NCBI GenBank assembly: GCA_903642215.1
Contig: CAHJWG010000003.1
Coordinates: 124,001-188,000, forward strand
Direction: 5' to 3'
DNA length: 64,000 nucleotides
DNA from: Sphingobacteriaceae bacterium
Lineage (GTDB): Bacteria; Bacteroidota; Bacteroidia; Sphingobacteriales; Sphingobacteriaceae
The notes below the pieces were generated by a model. It was not told where the DNA came from. It searched no databases and worked only from the letters and a program-made list of their open reading frames with translations. The translations under genes were made by a program, and so were the position numbers. Of this stretch, positions 9,259-18,403 are shown one piece after another. Numbering within the stretch: position 1 is the stretch's first letter; each line of letters opens with the position of its first letter.

Positions 9259-10302
9259 TTATTTTGATTCTTTTACTTCTTTTATCGATGAATTTCTGAC
9301 GATCAGTTTTGCCGGCAGCACAACATGTTCCTGCGATAACGTTTGGCTGTTTCCTTCCGGATGAAGCTTTTTGAGCAGTATCGAAATTAAATGATCGGAT
9401 AACTCTTTCATCGGCTGCGCAACGGCAGTTATCGGCGGATTAAAAACTTTAAAAAACTCATGGTCATCAAAAGCAATTACGGCCAGGTCTTGCGGGATTT
9501 TCAGCTCCAAATTGCGCAGCGTTTCAAAACCTTTTACCGCTAAATAATTGGTAGCAAAAAGCACGGCGTCAAGGTTTTTATGACCGGATAAAAATGCGGT
9601 AAACTGCTCAATAACTTTTTCAGCGTCTGATTTAAAGGGGATTTTCAAGATATATTCCGCCAGCTTATATTCATTTACAGCAGCTTTATAACCTTTTAAA
9701 CGGTCAACCATTTGTGTCTGGTCGGAATCCAATGTTATAAAAGCAATGTTTTTAAAACCCTGCTCCCAAAAGTGCTGTATGGCCGAATAAGCCCCTTTGT
9801 AATTATCAATAATAACGTAATCTGTAGTTATTTTAGGGAAATAACGATCAAAAAGCACAAATGGCAACTCCTCGTGCAATAACTGTTTTACATCCTTTTC
9901 AATTCCTTTTGGCGGCGTAATAATATAGCCGTCAACATTCCTGCTTTTAAATAACCCGATCAGTTCTTTGGTTCTTTCAAGATCGTCTTCCGTACTGCAA
10001 TAAATTATTTTGTAGCCTTTTTCGTAAGCACTTTCCTCAATCAACCGTGCAATACTGGCAAAAAAAGAATCGGCAATGTCTTCCACAAACAAGGCGATCA
10101 TTTTAGTTTTCCCTGTTCGTAAACTCCGGGCAAACTGGTTGGGCTGATAGTTTTTTTCCCGGATAAAAAGATTAACTTTTTCAATCAGCTGATCGCTGAT
10201 CCGCATATCTTTTGCCTTGCCGTTTAAAATAAAGGAAACCGTGGTTATCGATACATTTAATTCTTTGGCAATATCTTTTATCGATAACTTTTTCTTCATC
10301 AA
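9259..10302 (-). CDS. LacI-family transcriptional regulator
   Basis: 347 aa. Residues 5-27 form the LacI helix-turn-helix (SIKDIAKELNVSITTVSFIL), followed by the hinge around NYQPNQFARSLRTG. The periplasmic-binding-protein-like sugar domain runs from residue 67 (KMIALFVEDI) to the end, with FDRYFP, AIQHFWEQGF and VIAFDDHE blocks. It reads in the same direction as the downstream GH130-LamG-SusD-SusC genes, which lie on its upstream side, so it probably controls that locus in response to a sugar. A LacI-type half-palindromic core is present ahead of susC at 17355. The start could be the first or second Met. Confidence 0.92.
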   Translation of the reverse strand: MMKKKLSIKDIAKELNVSITTVSFILNGKAKDMRISDQLIEKVNLFIREKNYQPNQFARSLRTGKTKMIALFVEDIADSFFASIARLIEESAYEKGYKIIYCSTEDDLERTKELIGLFKSRNVDGYIITPPKGIEKDVKQLLHEELPFVLFDRYFPKITTDYVIIDNYKGAYSAIQHFWEQGFKNIAFITLDSDQTQMVDRLKGYKAAVNEYKLAEYILKIPFKSDAEKVIEQFTAFLSGHKNLDAVLFATNYLAVKGFETLRNLELKIPQDLAVIAFDDHEFFKVFNPPITAVAQPMKELSDHLISILLKKLHPEGNSQTLSQEHVVLPAKLIVRNSSIKEVKESK

Positions 10303-10413
10303 ACAGCATATAAATAAACCCGAATTCTAATTACGTGTATTGATTTATAATTTCCCTCAAAAACAAAAATTAAATGTTAATTAGATTTTGCGAGACTGTT
10401 TTTACCGCTATAA

Positions 10414-11589
10414 TTATCGGATCGGATCCGGCGGTTCCGAATGTGCAGGATCATAAACCGCAACCGCCACGCGCGAATCGGCACAGCCGTAATACAAAAA
10501 CCATTTTTTTCGGAAGTAAACCATTCCCTCAATAAAAACCGTTCCGTTTACATATTGGCCGCTTTTTTCAAATGCTTCCATCGGCCTTAAAAACGGCACA
10601 TCTAATCTTCCCAATGGTTTTGAAGGATCATTTTTATCGAACAAAGCCTGGCCTGCGCAGTAAGAATTTCCGTTGAAACGCTTGTCGCCATCCTCGCCGG
10701 CTTTATTTTTTCCGTTGTAAAAAAGGATGATCCCTTTATCTGTCAGCAAAGCCGGCGGACCGCATTCAGTCAGTTCGCTATCAAAATAACCTTTCCTCGG
10801 CGAGATCAATTCTTTCAAAGTGCCGTCACTATTAACCACCGGTTCCCAGTCAACCAAATTGGCAGAAGTTGCTGCAAACACATGCAGTTCGCCCCAGTAC
10901 ATCCAATATTTTCCGTTGATTTTTGTGATAACCTGTTTGCCATTTTTAATTTTGGTTAAGATGGAAGCCGATTTATGCGGAATATTCAGGAATTTTCCCT
11001 GATAAGCATCTTCAAAAATAGGCCCGTGCTTTTTCCAGTTTTTTAAATCGGTAGAAGTTGCAACGCCCAAACGCGGCACATCGCGGTTCCATTGTGTGTA
11101 AAAAACAACATAAGTTCCGGTTTCTGTAACCGCAACCCTTGGATCTTCGCAGCCGCCGGGCCATTCGTATTTTTTCTGATCATCTTCTGCCGGGTAAAAA
11201 ACCGGTGTTTTGCTGCGTTTAAAATGGAAACCATCCGTACTCTCAGCATAACCTAATCTCGAAGTACGAAAGCCGATGCCAACGCCGGATTTATCTTCAG
11301 ACCGGTACAAAACCACTATTTTATTACTGATGAGTGCAGCAGCCGGGTTAAACGTATCGTTGGATTCCCAGGCAACAGATTTTTTTAAAATCGGGTCGAT
11401 AAAAGTAGCACTCGGATCCGGCGAGATAATCGGGTTGAACTTTGCCGGCCGTTTAAAACCGCCGAAAGCCCAAGCCGGGAGTACATTTTTTTGGGCGAAA
11501 GCAAGCTGAGCGTTAATCAGTAAAAACAATAAAAAAAGGGTGCTAAAAGAAGCATTAGCAATAGCCGGTTCTGTTTTAGTTTTAAACAT
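10414..11589 (-). CDS. GH130-family beta-mannoside phosphorylase/hydrolase, secreted
   Basis: I start it at the ATG at 11587-11589 (391 aa). A longer frame to 11643 would overlap the previous gene's stop and hide the signal peptide (LFLLFLLINAQLAFAQ). The five-bladed propeller has the GH130 signature GGCEDPRV (E148, D149), also TFNPAAAL, GYAESTDGFHF and LFYNGKN. GH130 enzymes split or phosphorolyse beta-mannosidic links, usually beta-1,4-mannosyl-glucose or mannosyl-GlcNAc. A signal peptide points to a periplasmic hydrolase-like member rather than a cytosolic phosphorylase. It is the last gene of the Sus operon and follows the LamG lipoprotein by 13 bases. The dispersed 12-mer lies within the signal-peptide codons. 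Confidence 0.82.
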   Translation of the reverse strand: MFKTKTEPAIANASFSTLFLLFLLINAQLAFAQKNVLPAWAFGGFKRPAKFNPIISPDPSATFIDPILKKSVAWESNDTFNPAAALISNKIVVLYRSEDKSGVGIGFRTSRLGYAESTDGFHFKRSKTPVFYPAEDDQKKYEWPGGCEDPRVAVTETGTYVVFYTQWNRDVPRLGVATSTDLKNWKKHGPIFEDAYQGKFLNIPHKSASILTKIKNGKQVITKINGKYWMYWGELHVFAATSANLVDWEPVVNSDGTLKELISPRKGYFDSELTECGPPALLTDKGIILFYNGKNKAGEDGDKRFNGNSYCAGQALFDKNDPSKPLGRLDVPFLRPMEAFEKSGQYVNGTVFIEGMVYFRKKWFLYYGCADSRVAVAVYDPAHSEPPDPIR

Positions 11590-11602
11590 AAATATTGTTT
11601 GA

Positions 11603-12619
11603 TTATGGCTGTTCGATAGTGTAAATGGAAAGTGCTTCGGCATCTGTTAAAGCCCGGTTATAAAAACGAATATCATCCATAGAGCCTTTAAAATAAGAAT
11701 TGCCCATCTGGCTTTTTGGCAAACTCTGGCCGATAACCAGGTTTACAGGCGGTGATATTGTAACCGGTGTACCCGTAACCGCAGCAGTTTTTACTAATTT
11801 ATCATTTACATAAAACTTCATGGTTCCGTTGGTGTAGGATACGGCGATGTAAGTCCAAACATCTGCCGGCACAACACCCGGATTGCTATCCACATCATGA
11901 TAGCCGTTATCACCTTTAAAAGTAAAAAACAAAAAGTTGGCACCCTGCAACTGAAATTTGAAACCGTTGTAAGTATTTAAAGAAAACATGTAGTTATCCG
12001 GGTTGGTTTCGTGGCGTTTTACCCAGAGTGTTATCGTAAATTCTTTTGGGTTTAAATCGGCAGTATAAGGCACTTCAATATTAGAACCGTTTTGAAAATC
12101 ATAAGCACTGTTGGCTATGTTAAAACGATCTGCAATTAATTGCGGGAGCGTATTGCCGTCAACATTGGAAGAACCGCTGCTGATATAACCCGTCATGAGT
12201 GTTCCGTTATGGCCGTGGCCGGAAGCATCATTTGCATTGCCTGTAAATTTCCATTGTGCGATTAAATTATCGGCGGAAACATCCTGGATCAGCCTGGATT
12301 GAAACGCGATGATGGCGCGGCGCAGGTTTGCGGTTGCATTATCTACTTCCTGCTGGCTGTATTGTGCCGATCCTTTTACAGCAGTTGCCAGATCGATAGC
12401 TGTTTTTAAGTCAGCACGGGAACCGACAGAATAGTTGCCAGCCCTTTTTCCTTCTACAGAATTGTTGTAAAACGCAGTAGCAGAATCAATTGCTTTGCTG
12501 ATACTGTTTTTATCAGCATTAAAACTTACCTGGTTGGTACTCTTTTTACAGGCAAAAAAAGCCAATGAAAGCACGATTGCCAACATTAAAAAACCTAAAT
12601 ATTTGTTAAAAATCTTCAT
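11603..12619 (-). CDS. LamG/concanavalin-like surface lipoprotein of the Sus operon
   Basis: 338 aa with a lipoprotein signal (LSLAFFACKKS, lipid Cys near residue 24). Residues ~40-110 form a helical FIVAR-like linker. Residues ~120-335 form a LamG-like jelly roll (LIAQWKFTGNANDASGHGHNGT, ITLWVKR, WTYIAVSYTNGTMKFYVND, GSMDDIRFYNRALTDAEALSIY). Such proteins usually bind glycans at the outer surface, in the place of a SusE/F protein. It lies 15 bases after susD and 13 before GH130, so it is surely co-transcribed. Confidence 0.85.
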   Translation of the reverse strand: MKIFNKYLGFLMLAIVLSLAFFACKKSTNQVSFNADKNSISKAIDSATAFYNNSVEGKRAGNYSVGSRADLKTAIDLATAVKGSAQYSQQEVDNATANLRRAIIAFQSRLIQDVSADNLIAQWKFTGNANDASGHGHNGTLMTGYISSGSSNVDGNTLPQLIADRFNIANSAYDFQNGSNIEVPYTADLNPKEFTITLWVKRHETNPDNYMFSLNTYNGFKFQLQGANFLFFTFKGDNGYHDVDSNPGVVPADVWTYIAVSYTNGTMKFYVNDKLVKTAAVTGTPVTISPPVNLVIGQSLPKSQMGNSYFKGSMDDIRFYNRALTDAEALSIYTIEQP

Positions 12620-12634
12620 AACTTACTATTTTAA

Positions 12635-14140
12635 TTATTTGCCTAACAATTTATTGGTTGAACGTTCGCTTTGCGGGATTGGAAAAAACTTATTATTAGC
12701 GAAATTAAAGTTTGGTGTATCCTTTAAAGCATTGGTTGCATAAGCACTGCCGTAACGAATTAAATCGAAAAAACGGCCGAACTCTAAAGCCAGTTCTGAT
12801 CTTCTTTCTCTGCGGATCAAATCACGAAGCTGGGTTTGGCTGGTTGTGGTTATATCAGGCAGCAAACCTGTTGGTATCGTACCAAAACCTGTTAAAGTAT
12901 TATCATTTAAATAACTTTCACGTGCCCGTTTTCTTATTTTATTAAGCGGAACCAAAGCTGCAGCACTGTTTCCGGCTTCGTTTAAAGCTTCGGCTTCAAT
13001 CAGCAAAACATCTGCAAAACGGATGGCTTCAACGTTTAAATTGCCATCACCTTTGGTGGATGCAGAGATTTCTGAAAGCGGTTGTATTTGTTTTTTGGTG
13101 ATGTAACCGGTAGCTGTCCAGCTGGCATCGAACTGACTGTCAAAATACGGCTGACCGGCACGGCCAACGGTATAATCCAGCCTCGGATCAACTACACCGG
13201 TTGCAGATTTTTCAAAATTATCAACCAAGCTTTGCGTTGGCTGGAAAAAACCATAACCGTTTAAAGCTCCTCTCGGCGCAAAAGCCTGGTTCAGTCCGTT
13301 ACCTTGTTTAGGGCTTAATCCGGCTGTGTGTAATATTGAAAAGATAGCTTCTTTATTATTTTTTGTGCCGGCGGTAAAGTTATCCGTGAATTTAGCGGTT
13401 AAATCATAAATGCCTAAAGCCTCCACTTGCTGCGCTGTCGAAGCAGCCAGGGTAAATTTTGCCTCAAACAAATAAGTTTTAGCCAGTAAAGAAAGTGCCG
13501 CGCCTTTTGTTGCGCGGCCGATATTTGCACCGGTCCAAGTGGCTGGCAGAGCTGCGGCAGCTTCCATGCAATCCTTTTCTACCTGAGCATAAATCTGTGT
13601 TTGAGGTAAAGCCGGCGATCCTAAATTATCAGCTGTAGCTACCTGCAAGCGCAGCGGAATATCACCGTAGCTATTGGTTAACGTGAAATAGTAATATGCC
13701 CTTAAAAATTTTGCCTGTGCAATAATGGTTGCCTTATCAGCATCAGAAACTGTTTTATTATCAGCAGGTAAACCTTGTACAACAAAGTTGGCTTTAGATA
13801 TACCGTCATAATATCTGCCCCATACAGATTCGACAGCGGAATTAGTAGTTATAATATCAAAATTATTAATCCGGTCAATATCCGCTTGGTCGCCTGCCAA
13901 ACCGCCTTTTACAGCATCATCAGAAGCTACATCGCCTAAAACCCATAATTCGTTTGAGAACGCATCGGTATAATTCAGCGGCACATAAGCTGCGTTTACA
14001 GCAGCATTTGCATTGGCTAAAGAAGTAAAGTATTTATCTGCCTGATAGGTGCCTAATATGGGCTGATCCAATGCCTTTTTGCAACCCGCAAAAAACAAAC
14101 CGGATGCAATAACTACATAAATATATTTTTTGATCATCAC
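12635..14140 (-). CDS. susD: SusD/RagB-family nutrient-uptake lipoprotein
   Basis: 501 aa. Lipoprotein signal GLFFAGCKKALDQP (lipid Cys ~20), then the alpha-helical TPR-like SusD fold with the family blocks ADKYFTSLANANAAVNAAYVPL, AKFLRAYYYFTLTNSYGDIPL, VEAIRFADVLLIEAEALNEAG and LRDLIRRERRSELALEFGRFFDLIRYG. It is the outer-membrane lid that delivers glycans to the SusC channel encoded directly upstream (15-base gap). Confidence 0.95.
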   Translation of the reverse strand: MMIKKYIYVVIASGLFFAGCKKALDQPILGTYQADKYFTSLANANAAVNAAYVPLNYTDAFSNELWVLGDVASDDAVKGGLAGDQADIDRINNFDIITTNSAVESVWGRYYDGISKANFVVQGLPADNKTVSDADKATIIAQAKFLRAYYYFTLTNSYGDIPLRLQVATADNLGSPALPQTQIYAQVEKDCMEAAAALPATWTGANIGRATKGAALSLLAKTYLFEAKFTLAASTAQQVEALGIYDLTAKFTDNFTAGTKNNKEAIFSILHTAGLSPKQGNGLNQAFAPRGALNGYGFFQPTQSLVDNFEKSATGVVDPRLDYTVGRAGQPYFDSQFDASWTATGYITKKQIQPLSEISASTKGDGNLNVEAIRFADVLLIEAEALNEAGNSAAALVPLNKIRKRARESYLNDNTLTGFGTIPTGLLPDITTTSQTQLRDLIRRERRSELALEFGRFFDLIRYGSAYATNALKDTPNFNFANNKFFPIPQSERSTNKLLGK

Positions 14141-14155
14141 TTTAAGATTTTATGA

Positions 14156-17100
14156 TTAAAAGTTTGCGTTGATACCGATGGTAAGTGTACGGGCTGACGG
14201 ATAAGTACCCCAATCAATCCCTACAGCTCTTACACCATCACCTGCAGAATTACTGTTGGAGTAAATTTCCGGGTCGATGCCGGTATATTTTGTAACGGTA
14301 AATACATTCTGCGCACTTGCAAAAAACCGTACAGAAGATAATTTAAGTGCTTTTAAAGTTTGATTACCCAAAGTATAACCCAACTGTACATTTTTTAAGC
14401 GCAGATAAGAGCCGTTTTCCAAAAAGCGGGTTGATGGCTGTTTGTTATTATTTGCACCATTCCATGATAAACGCGGGAACTCGTTTGTGCTTCCCTCGCC
14501 GGTCCAGCTTTGTGTTGCTATACGTTCGGTAATGTTAAAAGAACGGTAAAAACCCTCTATATCGGTATTGATCTGGTTGTATAATTTATTGCCCTGTACA
14601 CCCTGGAAAAACAAGCTTATATCAAACCTGGCGTAAGAAAAATTAGTAGTTAAACCATAAGTAAATTTAGGGATAGGGCTTCCCACATAACTGCGGTCGT
14701 AATTATCTATCACACCATCAGGTATTCCTTTTGGCCCGCTTATATCTTTAAACATTACATCACCCGGTTTAATCCCCGGCCCCTGGTAAGCATGGGTAAA
14801 AACCTGCTGTGCATTTTGGAAAATACCTTCCTGCTGCAACAAGTAAAATGACCCTACCGGGTGCCCAACTTCCGTTTGTGTAGCATAATAATTATTATCT
14901 ACACGCCCGCCAACCAAAGGTGCACCGCCGGCTAATGAAGTAACTTCATTTTTAACGGTGGCAAAATTGCCGATAATATTATATTTAAATTTTTTGTTGA
15001 TGCTACTGCGATAGTTAACCTCTAACTCAAAACCCTGGTTACGCATTTTACCGGCGTTTACAAATCCGCTTGCTACAGAACCTACGCTTGACGGCGGCTG
15101 AGGTTGCAGCAGCATACCTGAAGTGTTTTTAATAAAATAATCGGTAGAAACAGCTAATGCACCATCAAATAAACCGATATCTAAACCCACATCTGTTTGT
15201 GTACTGGTTTCCCAACGCACATTTGGGTTACCCAGATAGATAACCGAATTGCCTTGATTACTTACGCCGCCAAAAGGATAATATCCGGTGTTATCCACTT
15301 GTGTTACATAACTGTAATTACCAATTTCCTGATTACCCAACTGGCCAATACCTGCACGCAGTTTTAATAAACTGATCGGTTTTACATTCTTTAGAAATTC
15401 TTCCTGATCCAACCTCCAGCCTACCGAACCGCCGTAAAAGTTGCCGTACTGGTTATGCTGATCCAATCGCGAAGAACCATCCCGCCTGTAATTTAAAGTT
15501 GCCAGATATTTATCATTATAAGCATAATTTATACGGCCAAACAGAGAGAATAAAGCCCAATGACTTTGTCCGCTTCCGTTTAAAGCCGAACTGATGGCAC
15601 CATTATTTAAGTATTGAAATGTAGGACTCTGATCTGCAAACGTATTACGGGAAGCACTTAACGCCTGCGAATTGCTTTTAATCAATTCACTTCCTGCTAA
15701 AAAAGTAAATACATGTTTTTCTGCAAGTGTTAAGTTATAAGTTGCCGTATTTGTCCAGTTGTAATCAAACTGGTTAGAGTTGGATTGCGCCAGGCTATTT
15801 GGTGAGTTAAAAAACCGGTCAATCCCCCAGGTAGCAAAAAACTGTTTGTAATCTGACATTAAAAAATTGGTACCGAAATCACTTCTGATTTTTAAGTTTT
15901 TGATGGGATTGATTTCTAAAAATACATTGCCCAGCAAACCATAATTATTAAAGTTCCGGTCGTAATTATCTGCAAAACCTGCCGGGTTTAAACCATCACC
16001 AAAAAATTCCGGATGAGCCGGAAGATCTACATATTGCCCGTTCTGGTTAAAAACAGGTGTCGCCGGCGTTCTGAACAAAGCATAACGGGTTACACTTGCA
16101 CCCGGATTGCCTGTTCCGAAACCATCCCCAGAAGTACCAACCTGACGATTTTTTGAATAACTTAAGTTGAGGTTAATGCCGGTTGTAAATATTTTTGAAA
16201 TGGTACTGTTGATGGAAGTACGCAGGTTTAACCGGTTATAAGAGGAATTTTGGATTAAGCCATCCTGGGTAAAATAATTTGCAGAAACAATATAAGTTGT
16301 ATTATCGCTGCCTCCGCTGATACCCAATTGTACGTTACTGATAGGCGACGGCCTTAAAACTTCTTTCTGCCAGTTAACATCCGGCAAATTACTGCTGATG
16401 CTCGCCGGGATTTGTGCACGCCCATCATTAGCAGCAGCCGTGTTAAATGCTGCCACGTACTGGCTGGTATTTGCCATTTTTATTAAATGCTGTGGTGTTT
16501 GCACGCCTGTATAAGCATTAAGGTTTACTTTCGGCGGGCCGCTTCTACCTTTTTTTGTAGTTACAATTACAACGCCATTAGCTGCCCTGGCACCGTAAAT
16601 AGCTGCTGATGATGCATCTTTTAGCACGTTAATACTCTCAATATCGTTTGGAGATATTTGATTGATCCCATTTGGCGTAGGCACGCCATCAATAATATAA
16701 AGCGGGTTGTTGTTATTAATCGTTCCGACACCTCTGATCCGGATGTTGATACCATCACCCGGTGCACCTGTATTTTGTGTTACTGCAACGCCCGCTGCTT
16801 TTCCCTGTAAAATCTGATCGGCCCCTCCAACCGGCAAACTGGCAATATCACTACTTTTTATGCTGGATACGGCACCTGTTAAATCTACTTTACGCTGTGT
16901 AGCGTAACCCACAACCAATACTTCGTTTAAGGCATTACTTGTTGCGTTTAGCTTAATAAGCATCGGCGCGTTAAAATCTACCGGCAGTGTTACCGTTGCA
17001 TAACCAATACTTTTAACCTCCAATAAAGCACCTTCAGTTGCCTGGAGCGAAAAACTACCGTTTAAATCTGTGGCGGTACCTGTTGTACTGCCTTTAATTT

Positions 17101-17257
17101 GCACGGTAGCCCCAATCAACGTTTCATTGGTTTTGCCATCAACTACTTTCCCGGTAATTGTTCTGCTCTGCGCATTGCTTTTAAAACCTAAAAAAATGAT
17201 TAAGAAAAAGCAGGCAGTTGGAGTTTTCCATTTTTTAAGTAATGTAAAATCTATCAT
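14156..17257 (-). CDS. susC: SusC/RagA-family TonB-linked outer-membrane transporter
   Basis: About 1033 aa from the preferred start (MIDFTLLKKW) at 17257; a longer frame begins at 17284. Signal peptide ends near KSNAQS. A carboxypeptidase-D-regulatory-like domain (ITGKVVDGKTNETLIGATV) is followed by the TonB plug with the SusC blocks NEVLVVGYATQRKVDLTGAVSS and INVLKDASSAAIYGARAANGVV, then the 22-strand barrel ending in an aromatic (F). It imports oligosaccharides bound by SusD. First gene of the operon susC-susD-LamG-GH130. Confidence 0.96.
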   Translation of the reverse strand: MIDFTLLKKWKTPTACFFLIIFLGFKSNAQSRTITGKVVDGKTNETLIGATVQIKGSTTGTATDLNGSFSLQATEGALLEVKSIGYATVTLPVDFNAPMLIKLNATSNALNEVLVVGYATQRKVDLTGAVSSIKSSDIASLPVGGADQILQGKAAGVAVTQNTGAPGDGINIRIRGVGTINNNNPLYIIDGVPTPNGINQISPNDIESINVLKDASSAAIYGARAANGVVIVTTKKGRSGPPKVNLNAYTGVQTPQHLIKMANTSQYVAAFNTAAANDGRAQIPASISSNLPDVNWQKEVLRPSPISNVQLGISGGSDNTTYIVSANYFTQDGLIQNSSYNRLNLRTSINSTISKIFTTGINLNLSYSKNRQVGTSGDGFGTGNPGASVTRYALFRTPATPVFNQNGQYVDLPAHPEFFGDGLNPAGFADNYDRNFNNYGLLGNVFLEINPIKNLKIRSDFGTNFLMSDYKQFFATWGIDRFFNSPNSLAQSNSNQFDYNWTNTATYNLTLAEKHVFTFLAGSELIKSNSQALSASRNTFADQSPTFQYLNNGAISSALNGSGQSHWALFSLFGRINYAYNDKYLATLNYRRDGSSRLDQHNQYGNFYGGSVGWRLDQEEFLKNVKPISLLKLRAGIGQLGNQEIGNYSYVTQVDNTGYYPFGGVSNQGNSVIYLGNPNVRWETSTQTDVGLDIGLFDGALAVSTDYFIKNTSGMLLQPQPPSSVGSVASGFVNAGKMRNQGFELEVNYRSSINKKFKYNIIGNFATVKNEVTSLAGGAPLVGGRVDNNYYATQTEVGHPVGSFYLLQQEGIFQNAQQVFTHAYQGPGIKPGDVMFKDISGPKGIPDGVIDNYDRSYVGSPIPKFTYGLTTNFSYARFDISLFFQGVQGNKLYNQINTDIEGFYRSFNITERIATQSWTGEGSTNEFPRLSWNGANNNKQPSTRFLENGSYLRLKNVQLGYTLGNQTLKALKLSSVRFFASAQNVFTVTKYTGIDPEIYSNSNSAGDGVRAVGIDWGTYPSARTLTIGINANF

Positions 17258-17354
17258 ATTATAATTGTTTAGTATTAAAAACAACTCTCCGGTTTTAATA
17301 ATAAAGGCAGCTTTTTATCAAGCCTACTTGTTTTAAGATTAAAAAAATACAAGC

Positions 17355-17362
17355 AAACGCTT
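17355..17362. promoter_or_regulatory. Candidate LacI-family operator ahead of susC
   Basis: AAACGCTT fits the LacI/GalR core AANCGNTT with the central CG, inside AAGCAAACGCTT, about 98 bases before the preferred susC start. The LacI gene of the same locus makes it a natural candidate site. Only one core was found, so the call is tentative. Confidence 0.4.
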
Positions 17363-17605
17363 ATAAAATACACTATCGGTTAAATCACTAAAAGGCCGGA
17401 GTATTTGGTTTATAAAAAATTGGTTAATCAAACCTATTAATACTAAAACTATTTAGCAAATATTTTTTATAATTTTTTAGTTTGATTAAACATCCGGAAA
17501 AGGCTAACCTCGAACTAAACGGAATTATAAATTGAAATGCTGACGATAGAAAATGTGTGGTAAAAGAAGCATCGAAATATAACTACAAGTGTTCGAAAAA
17601 CTTTT

Positions 17606-17637
17606 TGTCATGCCGAACTTGTTTCGGTATCCCACAA
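17606..17637. repeat. Dispersed hairpin element (GTCATGCCGAACTTG type)
   Basis: Contains ATGCCGAA (17610-17617) and the pairing TTCGGTAT (17623-17630) around a 5-base loop. The word GTCATGC(C/T)GAACTTGTTTC(G/A)G is, from memory, a frequent intergenic hairpin repeat in Bacteroidota genomes. Only one copy lies in this window. Confidence 0.5.
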
Positions 17638-17781
17638 GTAAGGTTTAAAACTTAGTATTAGTTGTTATTTTTCTGATTCTTCCTTCAAACCAAAAAATTA
17701 TTTTAACATAAATTTTTTAGTAAATAAACATTTACTTATTTTTGTATCGGAAAAAATGATACTTCTTTTAGCAGGTAAATT

Positions 17782-18378
17782 ATGAGACCCAAAAGTTTAG
17801 AAAAAGAGGAAGCCATCCGCACAATTGCGTTGCAGATAATTGCAGAAGAAGGCCTGGAAAATTTAAGTATGCAAAAATTAGCTAAAGCCGCCAATATTTC
17901 TCCGCGAACAATCTATATTAAATACGAAAACAAGGAAGATTTGCTGGTTAAACTTTTTATTGAAGAAGTTTTGGGTGCCTATGAAAAAGCAGTGCTGGAA
18001 AACTTTGATCCGGAAGCAGGTTTCGCCGAAGGCATAAAAAAACTCTGGCAAAATACTTTTAAGTTTTTAACCGGCAACCGGCACGCTTTTGCCCTTATCC
18101 AATACGGCAAATCTTCTCCCCTGCTTAACAAAGCTTATCAGCAGAAAAATATTAAACAAGGAGATTTTTTTGGCCTTATCCAACATTTCATACAAAGGCA
18201 GGCAGCAGCCGGCATCATCAATGATTTTCCTTTTGATGTACACCGTGCAATGTTGTTTTCACCAATTTTTGATCTTGTTAACGAATATTTTGATTATGAG
18301 GCAAGGCACGAACAAATTATTACCGTAGAAGTGCTTTCAGCTTGCTGTGAAGCGGTAATTAAAGGAATGCTAAAATAA
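17782..18378 (+). CDS. TetR/AcrR-family regulator
   Basis: 198 aa. N-terminal helix-turn-helix with the TetR pattern (ALQIIAEEGLENLSMQKLAKAANISPRTIYIKYENKEDLL, residues ~14-53), then an all-helical ligand/dimer domain of a variable type. It lies 25 bases before the flavin monooxygenase gene and in the same direction, so it probably regulates that gene and itself. A copy of the dispersed 12-mer lies 11 bases before the start codon. Confidence 0.92.
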   Translation: MRPKSLEKEEAIRTIALQIIAEEGLENLSMQKLAKAANISPRTIYIKYENKEDLLVKLFIEEVLGAYEKAVLENFDPEAGFAEGIKKLWQNTFKFLTGNRHAFALIQYGKSSPLLNKAYQQKNIKQGDFFGLIQHFIQRQAAAGIINDFPFDVHRAMLFSPIFDLVNEYFDYEARHEQIITVEVLSACCEAVIKGMLK

Positions 18379-18403
18379 ATTAACACCAAATAAATTAGAA
18401 ACA

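Larger units (their letters stand above)
17285..17781. other. Regulatory intergenic region, 497 bases
   Basis: Divergent gap between susC and the TetR gene. It holds a LacI-type operator core (17355), a dispersed hairpin element (17606) and two copies of the dispersed 12-mer (17561 and 17759, in opposite orientation). No gene was recognised. Confidence 0.6.
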
